A stretch of 64,000 nucleotides of DNA, taken from contig NZ_FOWP01000005.1 in assembly GCF_900115475.1 (NCBI RefSeq), positions 62,001-126,000 of the forward strand. The letters are read 5' to 3'. Of this stretch, positions 57,033-64,000 are shown one piece after another (the first letter of the stretch is position 1; each line of letters opens with the position of its first letter). The translations under genes were made by a program, and so were the position numbers. The DNA comes from Ectopseudomonas composti (GTDB lineage: Bacteria; Pseudomonadota; Gammaproteobacteria; Pseudomonadales; Pseudomonadaceae). The notes beneath the pieces were generated by a model. It saw only the letters and a program-made list of their open reading frames with translations. It made no database searches and was not told where the DNA came from.

Positions 57033-60000
57033 TCAGCTTTCCTCACTATCGAGCAGCAAGTTTTCCAGCGCTTCGCGGTATTCGCCGGGATTCTCCCACA
57101 GGCCGCGCTGCTGGGCTTCCAGCAGGCGTTCGAGGATATCGTTGAGCGCGCCAGGGTTGTGCTGTTGGATAAAGTCGCGGGTGTCCTTGTCCAGCAAATA
57201 GGCATCGGTGAGCAGCGCGTATTGGTGGTCATCAACTAGCTCGCTGGTGGCGTCGAAGGCGAACAGGTAGTCGATGGTCGCGGCCAGCTCGAAGGCGCCC
57301 TTGTAGCCGTGGCGCTTCATGCCCTCGATCCACTTGGGATTGGCGGCGCGAGCACGTACCACACGGTTGAGTTCTTCCTTCAAGGTACGAATGCGCGGCG
57401 TATCCGGCTGGCTGTTGTCGCCGTGATAGCTGGCCACCTTGAGCCCGCGCAGGGTTTCCACTGCCGACAGCATGCCGCCCTGGAACTGGTAGTAGTCGTT
57501 GGAATCGAGGATGTCGTGCTCGCGGTTATCCTGGTTGTGCAGCACCGCCTGCATCTGCTCCAGGCGCTCGACGAAGCGCTGCCGCGCAGGCGCGCCCTCG
57601 GCGCCGCTGCCGTAGGCGTAGCCGCCCCAGTTCAGATACACCTCGGCGAGATCGGCGCGGCTCTGCCACAGGCGCTCCTCGATGGCGTTCTGCACCCCGG
57701 CGCCATAGGCGCCCGGTTTGGCGCCGAACACTCGCCAACCGGCTTGGCGCCGCGCTTCGGCTTCATCCAGGCCGCTGTCCTTGAGCGCCAAAGATTCGCG
57801 CCAGACCCGCGCCGACAGCGGGTTCATGTCTTCCGGCTCGTCCAGCTCGATCACCGCCTGCGCGGCCTCGTCGAACAGGCGAATGAGGTTGCTGAAGGCA
57901 TCGCGGAAGAAGCCCGACACACGCAGGGTGACGTCCACCCGTGGCCGACCCAACTGCTCCAACGGCAGCACTTCGAAACGCTCGACGCGCTGACTGCCTG
58001 GCTGCCACACCGGACGCACGCCCAGCAGCGCCATGGCCTGGGCGATGTCATCGCCGCCGGTGCGCATGGTCGCCGTGCCCCACACCGACAGACCGAGCTG
58101 GCGCAAGTGGTCGCCTTCGTCCTGCAGATGGCGCTCCAACAGGCGATCCGCCGCCTGCACACCGAGACGCCAGGCGGTCGGTGTGGGTAAGTGGCGCACG
58201 TCGACGGTGAAGAAGTTACGCCCGGTGGGCAGCACGTCCAGCCGTCCGCGACTCGGCGCACCACTTGGCCCGGCAGGGACGAAACGCCCTTCCAACGCCG
58301 CCAACAGGCCGCCCATCTCGGCGTCGCCGCAGGCATCCAACAGCGGCGCAACGTGTTCAGCCAGGCCATCGAGAATCAACGCCACCTCATCGCCAAACGC
58401 TTCGCTGCGCTCGCCCGCCAGGCGCTGCTCGATCAGCCCCAGCGCCAGCAGCTCCAGGCGCTCGCGAGTATCGCCGACGCTGCGCCACAAGCTGTTATCC
58501 ACAGCCTGCAAGGCCTGTGGACGCAGTCCTTGCCAGAGCTGGCCCATGTCGCAATCCAGCGGGTCGAGGCCCAGCTCCAGGCCACGGGCCAGCGCGCGCA
58601 GCAGGCTGGCATTGACGCCCTGGCCATCACCGCGGGGGATGCGCAGCAACGCCAGCAGGGTGTCGCGGCGCAACTGCCCGGTGGGCGACTCGCCGAACAC
58701 ATGCAAACCATCGCGGATCTGCGATTCCTTGAGGTCGCACAGGTAAGCGTCGAGCTGCGGCAGCCAGCTGTCGCCGTCATCGTTGAGTTGCAGGCCCAGC
58801 TCGCGGTCGAGGCTGGCTTCGCGCACCTTGGCCAAGATCTCGCCGCGCAGCTCGACGGCGCGACGCTGGTCGAGTTGGCTGGCGTCGTAATACTCGTCGG
58901 CCAGGCGCTCCAGATCGCGCAGCGGGCCGTAGCTCTCGGCACGTGTCAGCGGCGGCATCAGGTGATCGATGATCACAGCCTGAGTACGGCGCTTGGCCTG
59001 CGCGCCCTCGCCCGGGTCGTTGACGATAAAGGGGTAGACATTGGGCAGCGGGCCGATCAGCGCCTGCGGCCAGCAGCCCTCGGACAGGCCGACGCTCTTG
59101 CCCGGTAACCATTCCAGGTTGCCGTGCTTGCCGACGTGGATCAGCGCATCGGCAGCGAACGCTTTACGCAGCCAGGCGTAGAAGGCGATATAGCCGTGCG
59201 GCGGCACCAGGTCGGGGTCGTGGTACACCGCCGCCGCGTCGAGTTGGTAGCCACGCGCCGGTTGGATGCCGACGAAGGTCAGGCCGAAGCGCAGACCGGC
59301 GACCATCATCCGCCCGCTGCGGAACATCGGGTCGTCCTGCGGCTCACCCCAGCGTTCACGCACCGCCTGCTGGTTGGCCAGCGGCAGGCTGTGGAAAAAC
59401 CCCAGGTAGTCGTCCAGCGCCAGGCTTTGCGCGCAGGGCCGCGTATCCAGGCCGTCCAGATCATTGGTCACGCGGCCGAGCAGGCTGTGGACAAGTGCAG
59501 TGCCGCTGTCCGGCAGGTTATCCACCGGATAGCCCTGTACCTGCAGGGCGCGGAGGATATTCAGGGCGGCAGCCGGCGTATCCAGGCCCACGCCGTTGCC
59601 GATGCGGCCATCACGGGTCGGGTAATTGGCCAGGATCAGGCCGATTCGCTTCTGATCGTTGCTTTTGGTCGCCAACTGGCACCATTTCCGCGCCAGTTCC
59701 GCAACATAAGCCATACCCGATTCATGCGCCTGATAGCACACCACGTCGCTCTGGCTGCGCTCGCTGCGCCAGGCCAGCCCCTTGAAGCTGATGGCGGTGC
59801 CGATCAGCCGACCATCCAGCTCGGGCAGCACCACATGCATGGCCAGGTCGCGCGAGCCAAGGCCCTGGGCGCTGGCCTGCCACTGCGCCTGATTATCCAG
59901 CGAACAGATGGCCTGCAGCACCGGGATGTCGCGGCGGAACACCCGCGCCTGTGGCGCCTCGGGGTTGGATAGGGCGAAGCCGGTGGTGTTGATGATCAGC

Positions 60001-60779
60001 GCGGCGTTGCTGTCATCGAGCCAGGCCTGCACCTGATCCAGGCAGGCCGGCTCCTTGAGGCTGGCCACGGCAATCGGCAGCGGGTTGAGGCCTTGAGCGA
60101 CCAGATGTTGGCAGAACGTATCGACGAAGGCGGTGTTCGCCGACTGCACATGGTTGCGGTAGAACAGCAGCGCCACCACAGGCGCATCCGGTTGCCACTG
60201 CGCCTGACAGTCGGCCAGCGCCGCCGGGCTGCGCTGGGGGTGGTAAAGACCGACACGCGGCAGCGGCTGCGGCTCCTGCCAAGTGTCGTCACGCCCCAGC
60301 CAGCGGTTGCCGATGCAACGGAATAACTGGCGGGCGTTGTCCAGCCCGCCCTGGCGCAGGTACTGCCAGAGGCGCTGACTGTCTCCTTCACCGACGTTGC
60401 CCAGCGCATTCAGCTCCGGGTCGGGCTGGTCGTCGCCCGACACCATGATCACCGTGGCGCCACGCCCGCCCAGCTCCACCAGGCGCTCCACACCGTAGCG
60501 CCAGTAGCTGACCCCGCCATGCACAGAGATCAGGATGACCTTGGCATGTTGCAGCACCTGCTCGACGTAGTAGTCCACCGAGGCGTTGTTGCTCAGCTGC
60601 GCCGGGCTGGCCAGGCGCAGGCTGGGGTAGTCGGCCGGTAGTTGCCGGGCGGCCTCGGCCAGCAACGACAGGTGCGAATCTCCCGTGCACAGAATCACCA
60701 GCTCGGCCGGGGTCTGGCCAAGGTCGGCGATGCTGTCGGCCGGCAGTTGGGCGCCGGGTTGGGTGCGCAGTAAGTGCAT
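57033..60779 (-). CDS. cobN: Cobaltochelatase subunit CobN
   Basis: A 1248-residue large chelatase subunit that binds the corrin substrate and cobalt. Length and sequence match CobN/BchH-type proteins: N-terminal HLSLLAEAARQLPADYPSLRLASPAQL, central HVGKHGNLEWLPGKSVGLSEGCWPQALIGPLPNVYPFIVNDPGEGAQAKRR, and C-terminal GYAYGSGAEGAPARQRFVERLEQMQAVLHNQDNREHDILDSNDYYQFQGGML. It works with an ATPase and VWA subunit; here these are ChlI/ChlD-like rather than CobS/CobT. The ATG at 60779 is separated from cobW by 75 bases containing a repeat hairpin. Both are under the cobW riboswitch. Confidence 0.96.
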   Translation of the reverse strand: MHLLRTQPGAQLPADSIADLGQTPAELVILCTGDSHLSLLAEAARQLPADYPSLRLASPAQLSNNASVDYYVEQVLQHAKVILISVHGGVSYWRYGVERLVELGGRGATVIMVSGDDQPDPELNALGNVGEGDSQRLWQYLRQGGLDNARQLFRCIGNRWLGRDDTWQEPQPLPRVGLYHPQRSPAALADCQAQWQPDAPVVALLFYRNHVQSANTAFVDTFCQHLVAQGLNPLPIAVASLKEPACLDQVQAWLDDSNAALIINTTGFALSNPEAPQARVFRRDIPVLQAICSLDNQAQWQASAQGLGSRDLAMHVVLPELDGRLIGTAISFKGLAWRSERSQSDVVCYQAHESGMAYVAELARKWCQLATKSNDQKRIGLILANYPTRDGRIGNGVGLDTPAAALNILRALQVQGYPVDNLPDSGTALVHSLLGRVTNDLDGLDTRPCAQSLALDDYLGFFHSLPLANQQAVRERWGEPQDDPMFRSGRMMVAGLRFGLTFVGIQPARGYQLDAAAVYHDPDLVPPHGYIAFYAWLRKAFAADALIHVGKHGNLEWLPGKSVGLSEGCWPQALIGPLPNVYPFIVNDPGEGAQAKRRTQAVIIDHLMPPLTRAESYGPLRDLERLADEYYDASQLDQRRAVELRGEILAKVREASLDRELGLQLNDDGDSWLPQLDAYLCDLKESQIRDGLHVFGESPTGQLRRDTLLALLRIPRGDGQGVNASLLRALARGLELGLDPLDCDMGQLWQGLRPQALQAVDNSLWRSVGDTRERLELLALGLIEQRLAGERSEAFGDEVALILDGLAEHVAPLLDACGDAEMGGLLAALEGRFVPAGPSGAPSRGRLDVLPTGRNFFTVDVRHLPTPTAWRLGVQAADRLLERHLQDEGDHLRQLGLSVWGTATMRTGGDDIAQAMALLGVRPVWQPGSQRVERFEVLPLEQLGRPRVDVTLRVSGFFRDAFSNLIRLFDEAAQAVIELDEPEDMNPLSARVWRESLALKDSGLDEAEARRQAGWRVFGAKPGAYGAGVQNAIEERLWQSRADLAEVYLNWGGYAYGSGAEGAPARQRFVERLEQMQAVLHNQDNREHDILDSNDYYQFQGGMLSAVETLRGLKVASYHGDNSQPDTPRIRTLKEELNRVVRARAANPKWIEGMKRHGYKGAFELAATIDYLFAFDATSELVDDHQYALLTDAYLLDKDTRDFIQQHNPGALNDILERLLEAQQRGLWENPGEYREALENLLLDSEES

Positions 60780-60787
60780 ATTCGCTC

Positions 60788-60850
60788 TGTGGGAGGGGTT
60801 TTAGCCGCGACGATCAGCAAAGCCGGTCGCGGCTAAAGCCTCTCCCACAA
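60788..60850. repeat. Palindromic repeat, family 3, between cobN and cobW
   Basis: GTGGGAGGGGTTTTAGCCGCGA and TCGCGGCTAAAGCCTCTCCCAC form a long inverted pair that fills the 75-bp gap between cobW and cobN. Confidence 0.8.
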
Positions 60851-60854
60851 TCTC

Positions 60855-61904
60855 TCAGGCCAACGCCGCCTTCAGCTCGGCCTCGATGGCCGCACGGTCA
60901 AGCTGCTGGCCGATCACCACCAGGCGGCTGATACGCGGCTCGTCGGCCTGCCAGGCGCGGTCGAAGTGACGATCGAAGCGCTGGCCCACGCCCTGTACCA
61001 GCAGGCGCATGGGTTTTCCAGGGATCGCTGCGAAGCCTTTAACCCGCAGGATGCCGTACTTGGCCACAGCGTCTTTCAGTGCAGCGAGCAGGCGCGGCTC
61101 CTCTGTTTCCGGTAGTTCCACGTGGAACGAGTCGAATTCCTCGTGATCGTGGTCGTCGTCTTCATCGTCGTGATGGGTGCGGCGGCTGTCGATATGCAGC
61201 TCGGTTTCGCTGTTCAGGCCGAGCAGCACGTCCAGCGGCAGCTCGCCACCGTGCGCCTCTATCACCTTGACCGCTGGCGGCAGTTCCTCGGCCACCTCGG
61301 CGCGCACGGCAGCCAGCGCCTCGGCGTCAAGCAGGTCGGCCTTATTGAGGATCACCAGGTCGGCGCTGGCCAGTTGGTCAGCGAACAGTTCGTGCAGCGG
61401 CGATTCGTGATCGAGGTTGGGATCGAGCTTGCGCTGCTCATCGACCTGATCGGGGAATGCGGCGAAGGTACCGGCGATCACCGCCGGGCTGTCGACCACG
61501 GTAATCACCGCGTCGACCGTGCAGGCGTTGCGGATTTCCGGCCAGTTGAAGGCCTGCACCAGCGGCTTGGGCAGCGCCAGGCCGCTGGTCTCGATAAGGA
61601 TGTGGTCAAGGTCGCCACGACGCGCCACCAGCTCGCGCATCACCGGGAAGAACTCTTCCTGCACGGTGCAGCACAGGCAGCCGTTGGCCAGCTCGAAGAC
61701 GCGGCCGTTGGCTTCTTCCTCGCTGCAGCCGATGGAGCACTGCTTGAGGATCTCGCCATCGATACCCAGCTCGCCGAACTCGTTGACGATCACTGCGATA
61801 CGGCGGCCGCCGGCATTGGCCAGCAGGTGGCGCAGCAGGGTGGTTTTGCCGGCACCGAGAAAACCGGTGACGATGGTGACAGGCAGTTTGGCGAGGGTTT
61901 TCAT
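60855..61904 (-). CDS. cobW: CobW-type GTP-binding metallochaperone
   Basis: A 349-residue G3E GTPase. Walker A is GFLGAGKTT (residues 14-22), the metal-binding CxCC motif is GCLCC (Cys76, Cys78, Cys79), and NKADLL is the guanine-specificity motif. A His/Asp-rich stretch (HHDDEDDDHDHEE) precedes the C-terminal CobW_C domain. It delivers cobalt to the chelatase encoded directly downstream. The ATG at 61904 was chosen because the upstream in-frame sequence is riboswitch leader. It is first gene of a riboswitch-led run with cobN, chlI/chlD and cobF. Confidence 0.95.
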   Translation of the reverse strand: MKTLAKLPVTIVTGFLGAGKTTLLRHLLANAGGRRIAVIVNEFGELGIDGEILKQCSIGCSEEEANGRVFELANGCLCCTVQEEFFPVMRELVARRGDLDHILIETSGLALPKPLVQAFNWPEIRNACTVDAVITVVDSPAVIAGTFAAFPDQVDEQRKLDPNLDHESPLHELFADQLASADLVILNKADLLDAEALAAVRAEVAEELPPAVKVIEAHGGELPLDVLLGLNSETELHIDSRRTHHDDEDDDHDHEEFDSFHVELPETEEPRLLAALKDAVAKYGILRVKGFAAIPGKPMRLLVQGVGQRFDRHFDRAWQADEPRISRLVVIGQQLDRAAIEAELKAALA

Positions 61905-62004
61905 GAGGGGCCCCGTGGCGTCAGTAATTTCGGCGGACGGGTACGGGCAGGCGGGCACGCAGGGGCGTACTGGCCGCGTCGGATCACCCCGTCCGAGCAT
62001 GTGG

Positions 62005-62195
62005 CTGGTCTGTCGAGGCAGGTCTCCTGGCTCACGGTCTGCACGCTGTGCGTCCTTCACCTTCCCGCTGGAAGCAGTGGTGTATCGAAGGAGTTGCGAC
62101 CGTTTACAGTTGCGGGGGCAGCCAGGGCATCGGACCCTGTTCCCTCTTAGCTCCCCGGCGGCGTGCCGGGAAGAACCTCGAAAGCGAGAAGGCTA
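62005..62195 (-). promoter_or_regulatory. Cobalamin riboswitch upstream of cobW
   Basis: On the minus strand: GAGGGAACAGGG, the core CTGCCCCCGCAACTGTAA (62121-62104), CACTG, GGGAAGG, and the B12 box GCCAGGAGACCTGCC (62031-62017). It ends about 110 bases before cobW and accounts for most of the 377-bp gap to divergent cobE. Confidence 0.94.
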
Positions 62196-62281
62196 CGCAG
62201 GCCGCGGCGGCCGGTCAATCGCGGTTGACCGCTGGCAGGTGCCATGATGAGCTACGTCACCCACCGACACGAATACCGCTC

Positions 62282-62716
62282 ATGACCGCCAGCCATCTCG
62301 ATCACCCTGCCGCCGCCCCCAAGGTGGTTGCTGGCCTGGGTTGTCGACGCGGTTGTGCACAGGATGAGCTACTCGCCCTGCTGACCCACAGCTTGGCGCA
62401 ACATGATCTGACTGTGGATAACCTCGCCGGATTGGCCAGCATCGCGCACAAACACGACGAGCCGGGTCTGCATGAGCTGGCCACGCGCTTGAAGCTGGAG
62501 CTGAGCTTCTTCAGCCCCGACGACCTCACACCCTACCAGTTGGTAGACACCGCCAGCCTGCTCACGCGAGCCGCCACCGGCAGCCCAGCCGTGGCCGAAC
62601 CCTGTGCCCTGGCACTGGCCACCCGCCTGGGCGGCAGCGCGCAGCTGCTCGGCATGAAGAACCGCAGCGACAGCGCCACCTGTGCGCTGGCCACATTCGA
62701 TAGAGAACCCGCATGA
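62282..62716 (+). CDS. cobE: CobE, CbiG C-terminal-domain protein
   Basis: A 144-residue protein matching the stand-alone CbiG C-terminal domain called CobE in the aerobic pathway (VVAGLGCRRGCAQDELLALLTHSLAQHDLTVDNLAGLASIAHKHDEPGLHELATRLKLELSFFS, AEPCALAL). It is needed for cobalamin synthesis in Pseudomonas, but its catalytic step is not firmly known. ATG 62282 gives MTASHLDH. The stop overlaps cobM by 4 bases (ATGA). It is divergent from cobW, with no riboswitch seen on this strand. Confidence 0.9.
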   Translation: MTASHLDHPAAAPKVVAGLGCRRGCAQDELLALLTHSLAQHDLTVDNLAGLASIAHKHDEPGLHELATRLKLELSFFSPDDLTPYQLVDTASLLTRAATGSPAVAEPCALALATRLGGSAQLLGMKNRSDSATCALATFDREPA

Positions 62717-63468
62717 CCGTCTACTTTATCGGCGCCGGCCCCGGCGACCCCGAGCTGATCACCGTCAAGGGCCAGCGCCTGATTCGTAGTTGTCCGGTGA
62801 TCCTCTACGCCGGCTCGCTGGTGCCCGGGGCGGTGCTGCAGGGCCACAGTGCTGAACAGGTGGTGAACACCGCCGAGCTGAACCTGGGCGAGATCATCAC
62901 ATTGCTGCAGGAGGCCCATGAGCGTGGCCTGGACGTGGCCCGCGTGCATTCCGGTGACCCGTCGCTGTACGGTGCCATTGGCGAGCAGATTCGCGAGTTG
63001 AGGGCGCTCGGCATCCCCTTCGAGATCATTCCCGGCGTTACCGCCACCGCTGCCTGCGCGGCGTTGCTGGAATCCGAGCTAACCCTGCCGGGCATCGCCC
63101 AGACGGTGATTCTTACCCGCTACGGCACCACTTCGCCGATGCCCGAGGGCGAGCAATTGCATGACCTGGCCCGGCACCGAGCAACCCTGGCCATCCACCT
63201 CGGCGTGCGCCATCTGCCAGCCATCGTTGACGAACTGCTGCCACACTATGGCGCCAACTGCCCCATCGCGGTTATCCATAGAGCGAGCTGGCCAGATCAG
63301 GACTGGGTGCTGGGCACACTGACCGATATCGAAGAAAGGGTCGCCGCCAAGGACTTCCGCCGCACGGCGCTGATCCTCGTCGGCCATGTGCTCGATCCGG
63401 GCGCCTTCGCCGATTCGGCGCTGTACGACGCCACACATCGGCATCTCTACCGCCCCGGTCACGACTGA
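62713..63468 (+). CDS. cobM: Precorrin-4 C11-methyltransferase
   Basis: A 251-residue SAM methylase converting precorrin-4 to precorrin-5. It has the glycine loop VYFIGAGPGDPELITVKGQRLI, then YAGSLVPGAVL, VHSGDPSLYGAIGEQIREL, IPGVTATAACAALLESELTLPGIAQTVILTRYGTTSPMPE, and VLVGHVL-like text near the end, all typical of CobM/CbiF. It is translationally coupled to cobE through ATGA. The next gene is 220 bases away on the other strand. Confidence 0.96.
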   Translation: MTVYFIGAGPGDPELITVKGQRLIRSCPVILYAGSLVPGAVLQGHSAEQVVNTAELNLGEIITLLQEAHERGLDVARVHSGDPSLYGAIGEQIRELRALGIPFEIIPGVTATAACAALLESELTLPGIAQTVILTRYGTTSPMPEGEQLHDLARHRATLAIHLGVRHLPAIVDELLPHYGANCPIAVIHRASWPDQDWVLGTLTDIEERVAAKDFRRTALILVGHVLDPGAFADSALYDATHRHLYRPGHD

Positions 63469-63525
63469 CCTGGCGATGAACTGCACAAATCGTTGAAAGC
63501 CCCGTGGCCATTGGCTTTCAATAAC

Positions 63526-63693
63526 TTATCAACAAGAAAGTACTGGAGTTATCCCAGCCTACTGTGGATAGCCATTCACAGAGGGTCAGTTTTTGTACAA
63601 CTAGCTATAAGTCCCTGAATTAAAGGGTTGTAGCCAGGTATCACGAGGATATCCACAAGATGATCCACGCCAATTGTTAGCAACTGTGGATCA
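63526..63693. other. Cluster of DnaA-box-like nonamers in an AT-rich spacer
   Basis: TTATCAACA (63526-63534), TGTGGATAG (63563-63571), ATATCCACA (63649-63657), TGATCCACG (63661-63669) and TGTGGATCA (63685-63693) lie in 168 bases between cobM and the small gene at 63691. The first matches TTATCNACA exactly and the others differ by one or two bases. Confidence 0.45.
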
Positions 63694-63921
63694 GAGCTGT
63701 ACTTCGACTCGCTTGATGCCCAATGTCCGCAATTCCACCATCAGCTCGTTCAGGTCGGAGAAGGTCTCCACTTGCTCGGCCTCGTCCACCAGAAAGAAGC
63801 TGCGCCCAGCGTCTTTCTTGAAGAACACGATCCACTCCGCCGTATTGGCCGGATTGACCATGACCTGGGTGTCGAACAGCACCCCTTCGTCCGTTCTCTG
63901 TTTCACATCTGCGCGCTTCAT
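63691..63921 (-). CDS. Small conserved-looking hypothetical protein
   Basis: A 76-residue protein, MKRADVKQRTDEGVLFDTQV...LRTLGIKRVEVQL. It has no signal peptide or membrane segment. The pattern VNPANTAEWIVFFKKDAGRSFFLVDEAEQVETFSDLNELMVELRTLGIKRVEV suggests a small alpha/beta domain of the kind found as a stand-alone unknown gene in Pseudomonas. The ATG at 63921 is preceded by GGAGAGAG. The gene's last bases overlap the DnaA-box-like cluster. No function is assigned. Confidence 0.7.
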   Translation of the reverse strand: MKRADVKQRTDEGVLFDTQVMVNPANTAEWIVFFKKDAGRSFFLVDEAEQVETFSDLNELMVELRTLGIKRVEVQL

Positions 63922-64000
63922 CCTCTCTCCTCTCGCATAACTCCTGCGCCCCGCCGGCCTGACCGAGTCAGTCAGCGGATTCGCCGACCATTTTAAGGGA

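Noticed and set aside
58191..59108. 305-codon plus-strand frame inside cobN
   Set aside because: Antisense shadow of a well-conserved chelatase subunit.

Overview
The window is chromosomal DNA from a high-GC gamma-proteobacterium, almost certainly a Pseudomonas. The best fit is the P. mendocina / P. pseudoalcaligenes / P. oleovorans lineage. The evidence is gene content (aerobic cob genes, BCCT and DctA carriers, several TonB receptors), dense G/C-ending codon use, and families of short palindromic intergenic repeats typical of that group. No tRNA, rRNA, CRISPR array, transposase or prophage was seen.

Layout. 1-6.7 kb: a LysR gene cut by the left edge, L-serine dehydratase, a BCCT osmolyte carrier, cardiolipin synthase and a small periplasmic binding protein. 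6.7-11 kb: a FhuE-like siderophore receptor with a PepSY membrane protein, then a DUF3617 protein. 11-18.4 kb: a TAXI-type TRAP transporter (binding protein, fused permease, DUF1850) next to a DctB/DctD-like two-component system, with a near-consensus sigma-54 promoter and an upstream palindrome. 18.4-21.7 kb: cyclopropane fatty acid synthase and a three-gene bufferin cluster (bufA, bufB, bufC), a recently recognised copper-binding RiPP system. 21.8-28 kb: a cobalamin-riboswitch-controlled TonB receptor plus ABC transporter for corrinoids, and a 2Fe-2S ferredoxin-domain protein. 28-31.3 kb: a DctA-type carrier and two GntR/FCD regulators. 31.4-38.3 kb: cobK and cobL on one strand, and riboswitch-led cobG, cobH, cobI and a cbiG-cobJ fusion on the other. 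38.5-45.5 kb: accessory regulators and transporters (two AraC/LysE pairs, SDR/LysR, VOC, MFS). 45.5-51 kb: a xenosiderophore locus (aerobactin/rhizobactin-type receptor, RhtX-like permease, unknown 129-aa protein, AraC regulator) and an AhpD-like protein. 51-54 kb: a FecA-like receptor and a low-GC secreted protein with two SH3-like repeats. 54-63.5 kb: riboswitch-led cobW, cobN, chlI/chlD and cobF, with divergent cobE and cobM. The right end holds a small unknown gene behind a cluster of DnaA-box-like sequences.

How the genes work together. The window carries most of the oxygen-dependent corrin-ring pathway (cobI, G, J, M, F, K, L, H), the cobalt chelatase (CobN with ChlI/ChlD), the CobW metallochaperone and a corrinoid uptake system. 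Three cobalamin riboswitches govern uptake, the cobGHIJ run and the cobW-cobN-chl-cobF run. cobA, cobB, cobO, cobQ and the nucleotide-loop genes are not here.

The strongest unusual signals are: a textbook -1 frameshift cassette joining chlI to chlD (slippery A_AAA_AAG, 6-nt spacer, 8-bp stem); the bufferin cluster; a repeat element spliced in frame ahead of the signal peptide of the corrinoid-binding protein; and a repeat element inside the cobG riboswitch.
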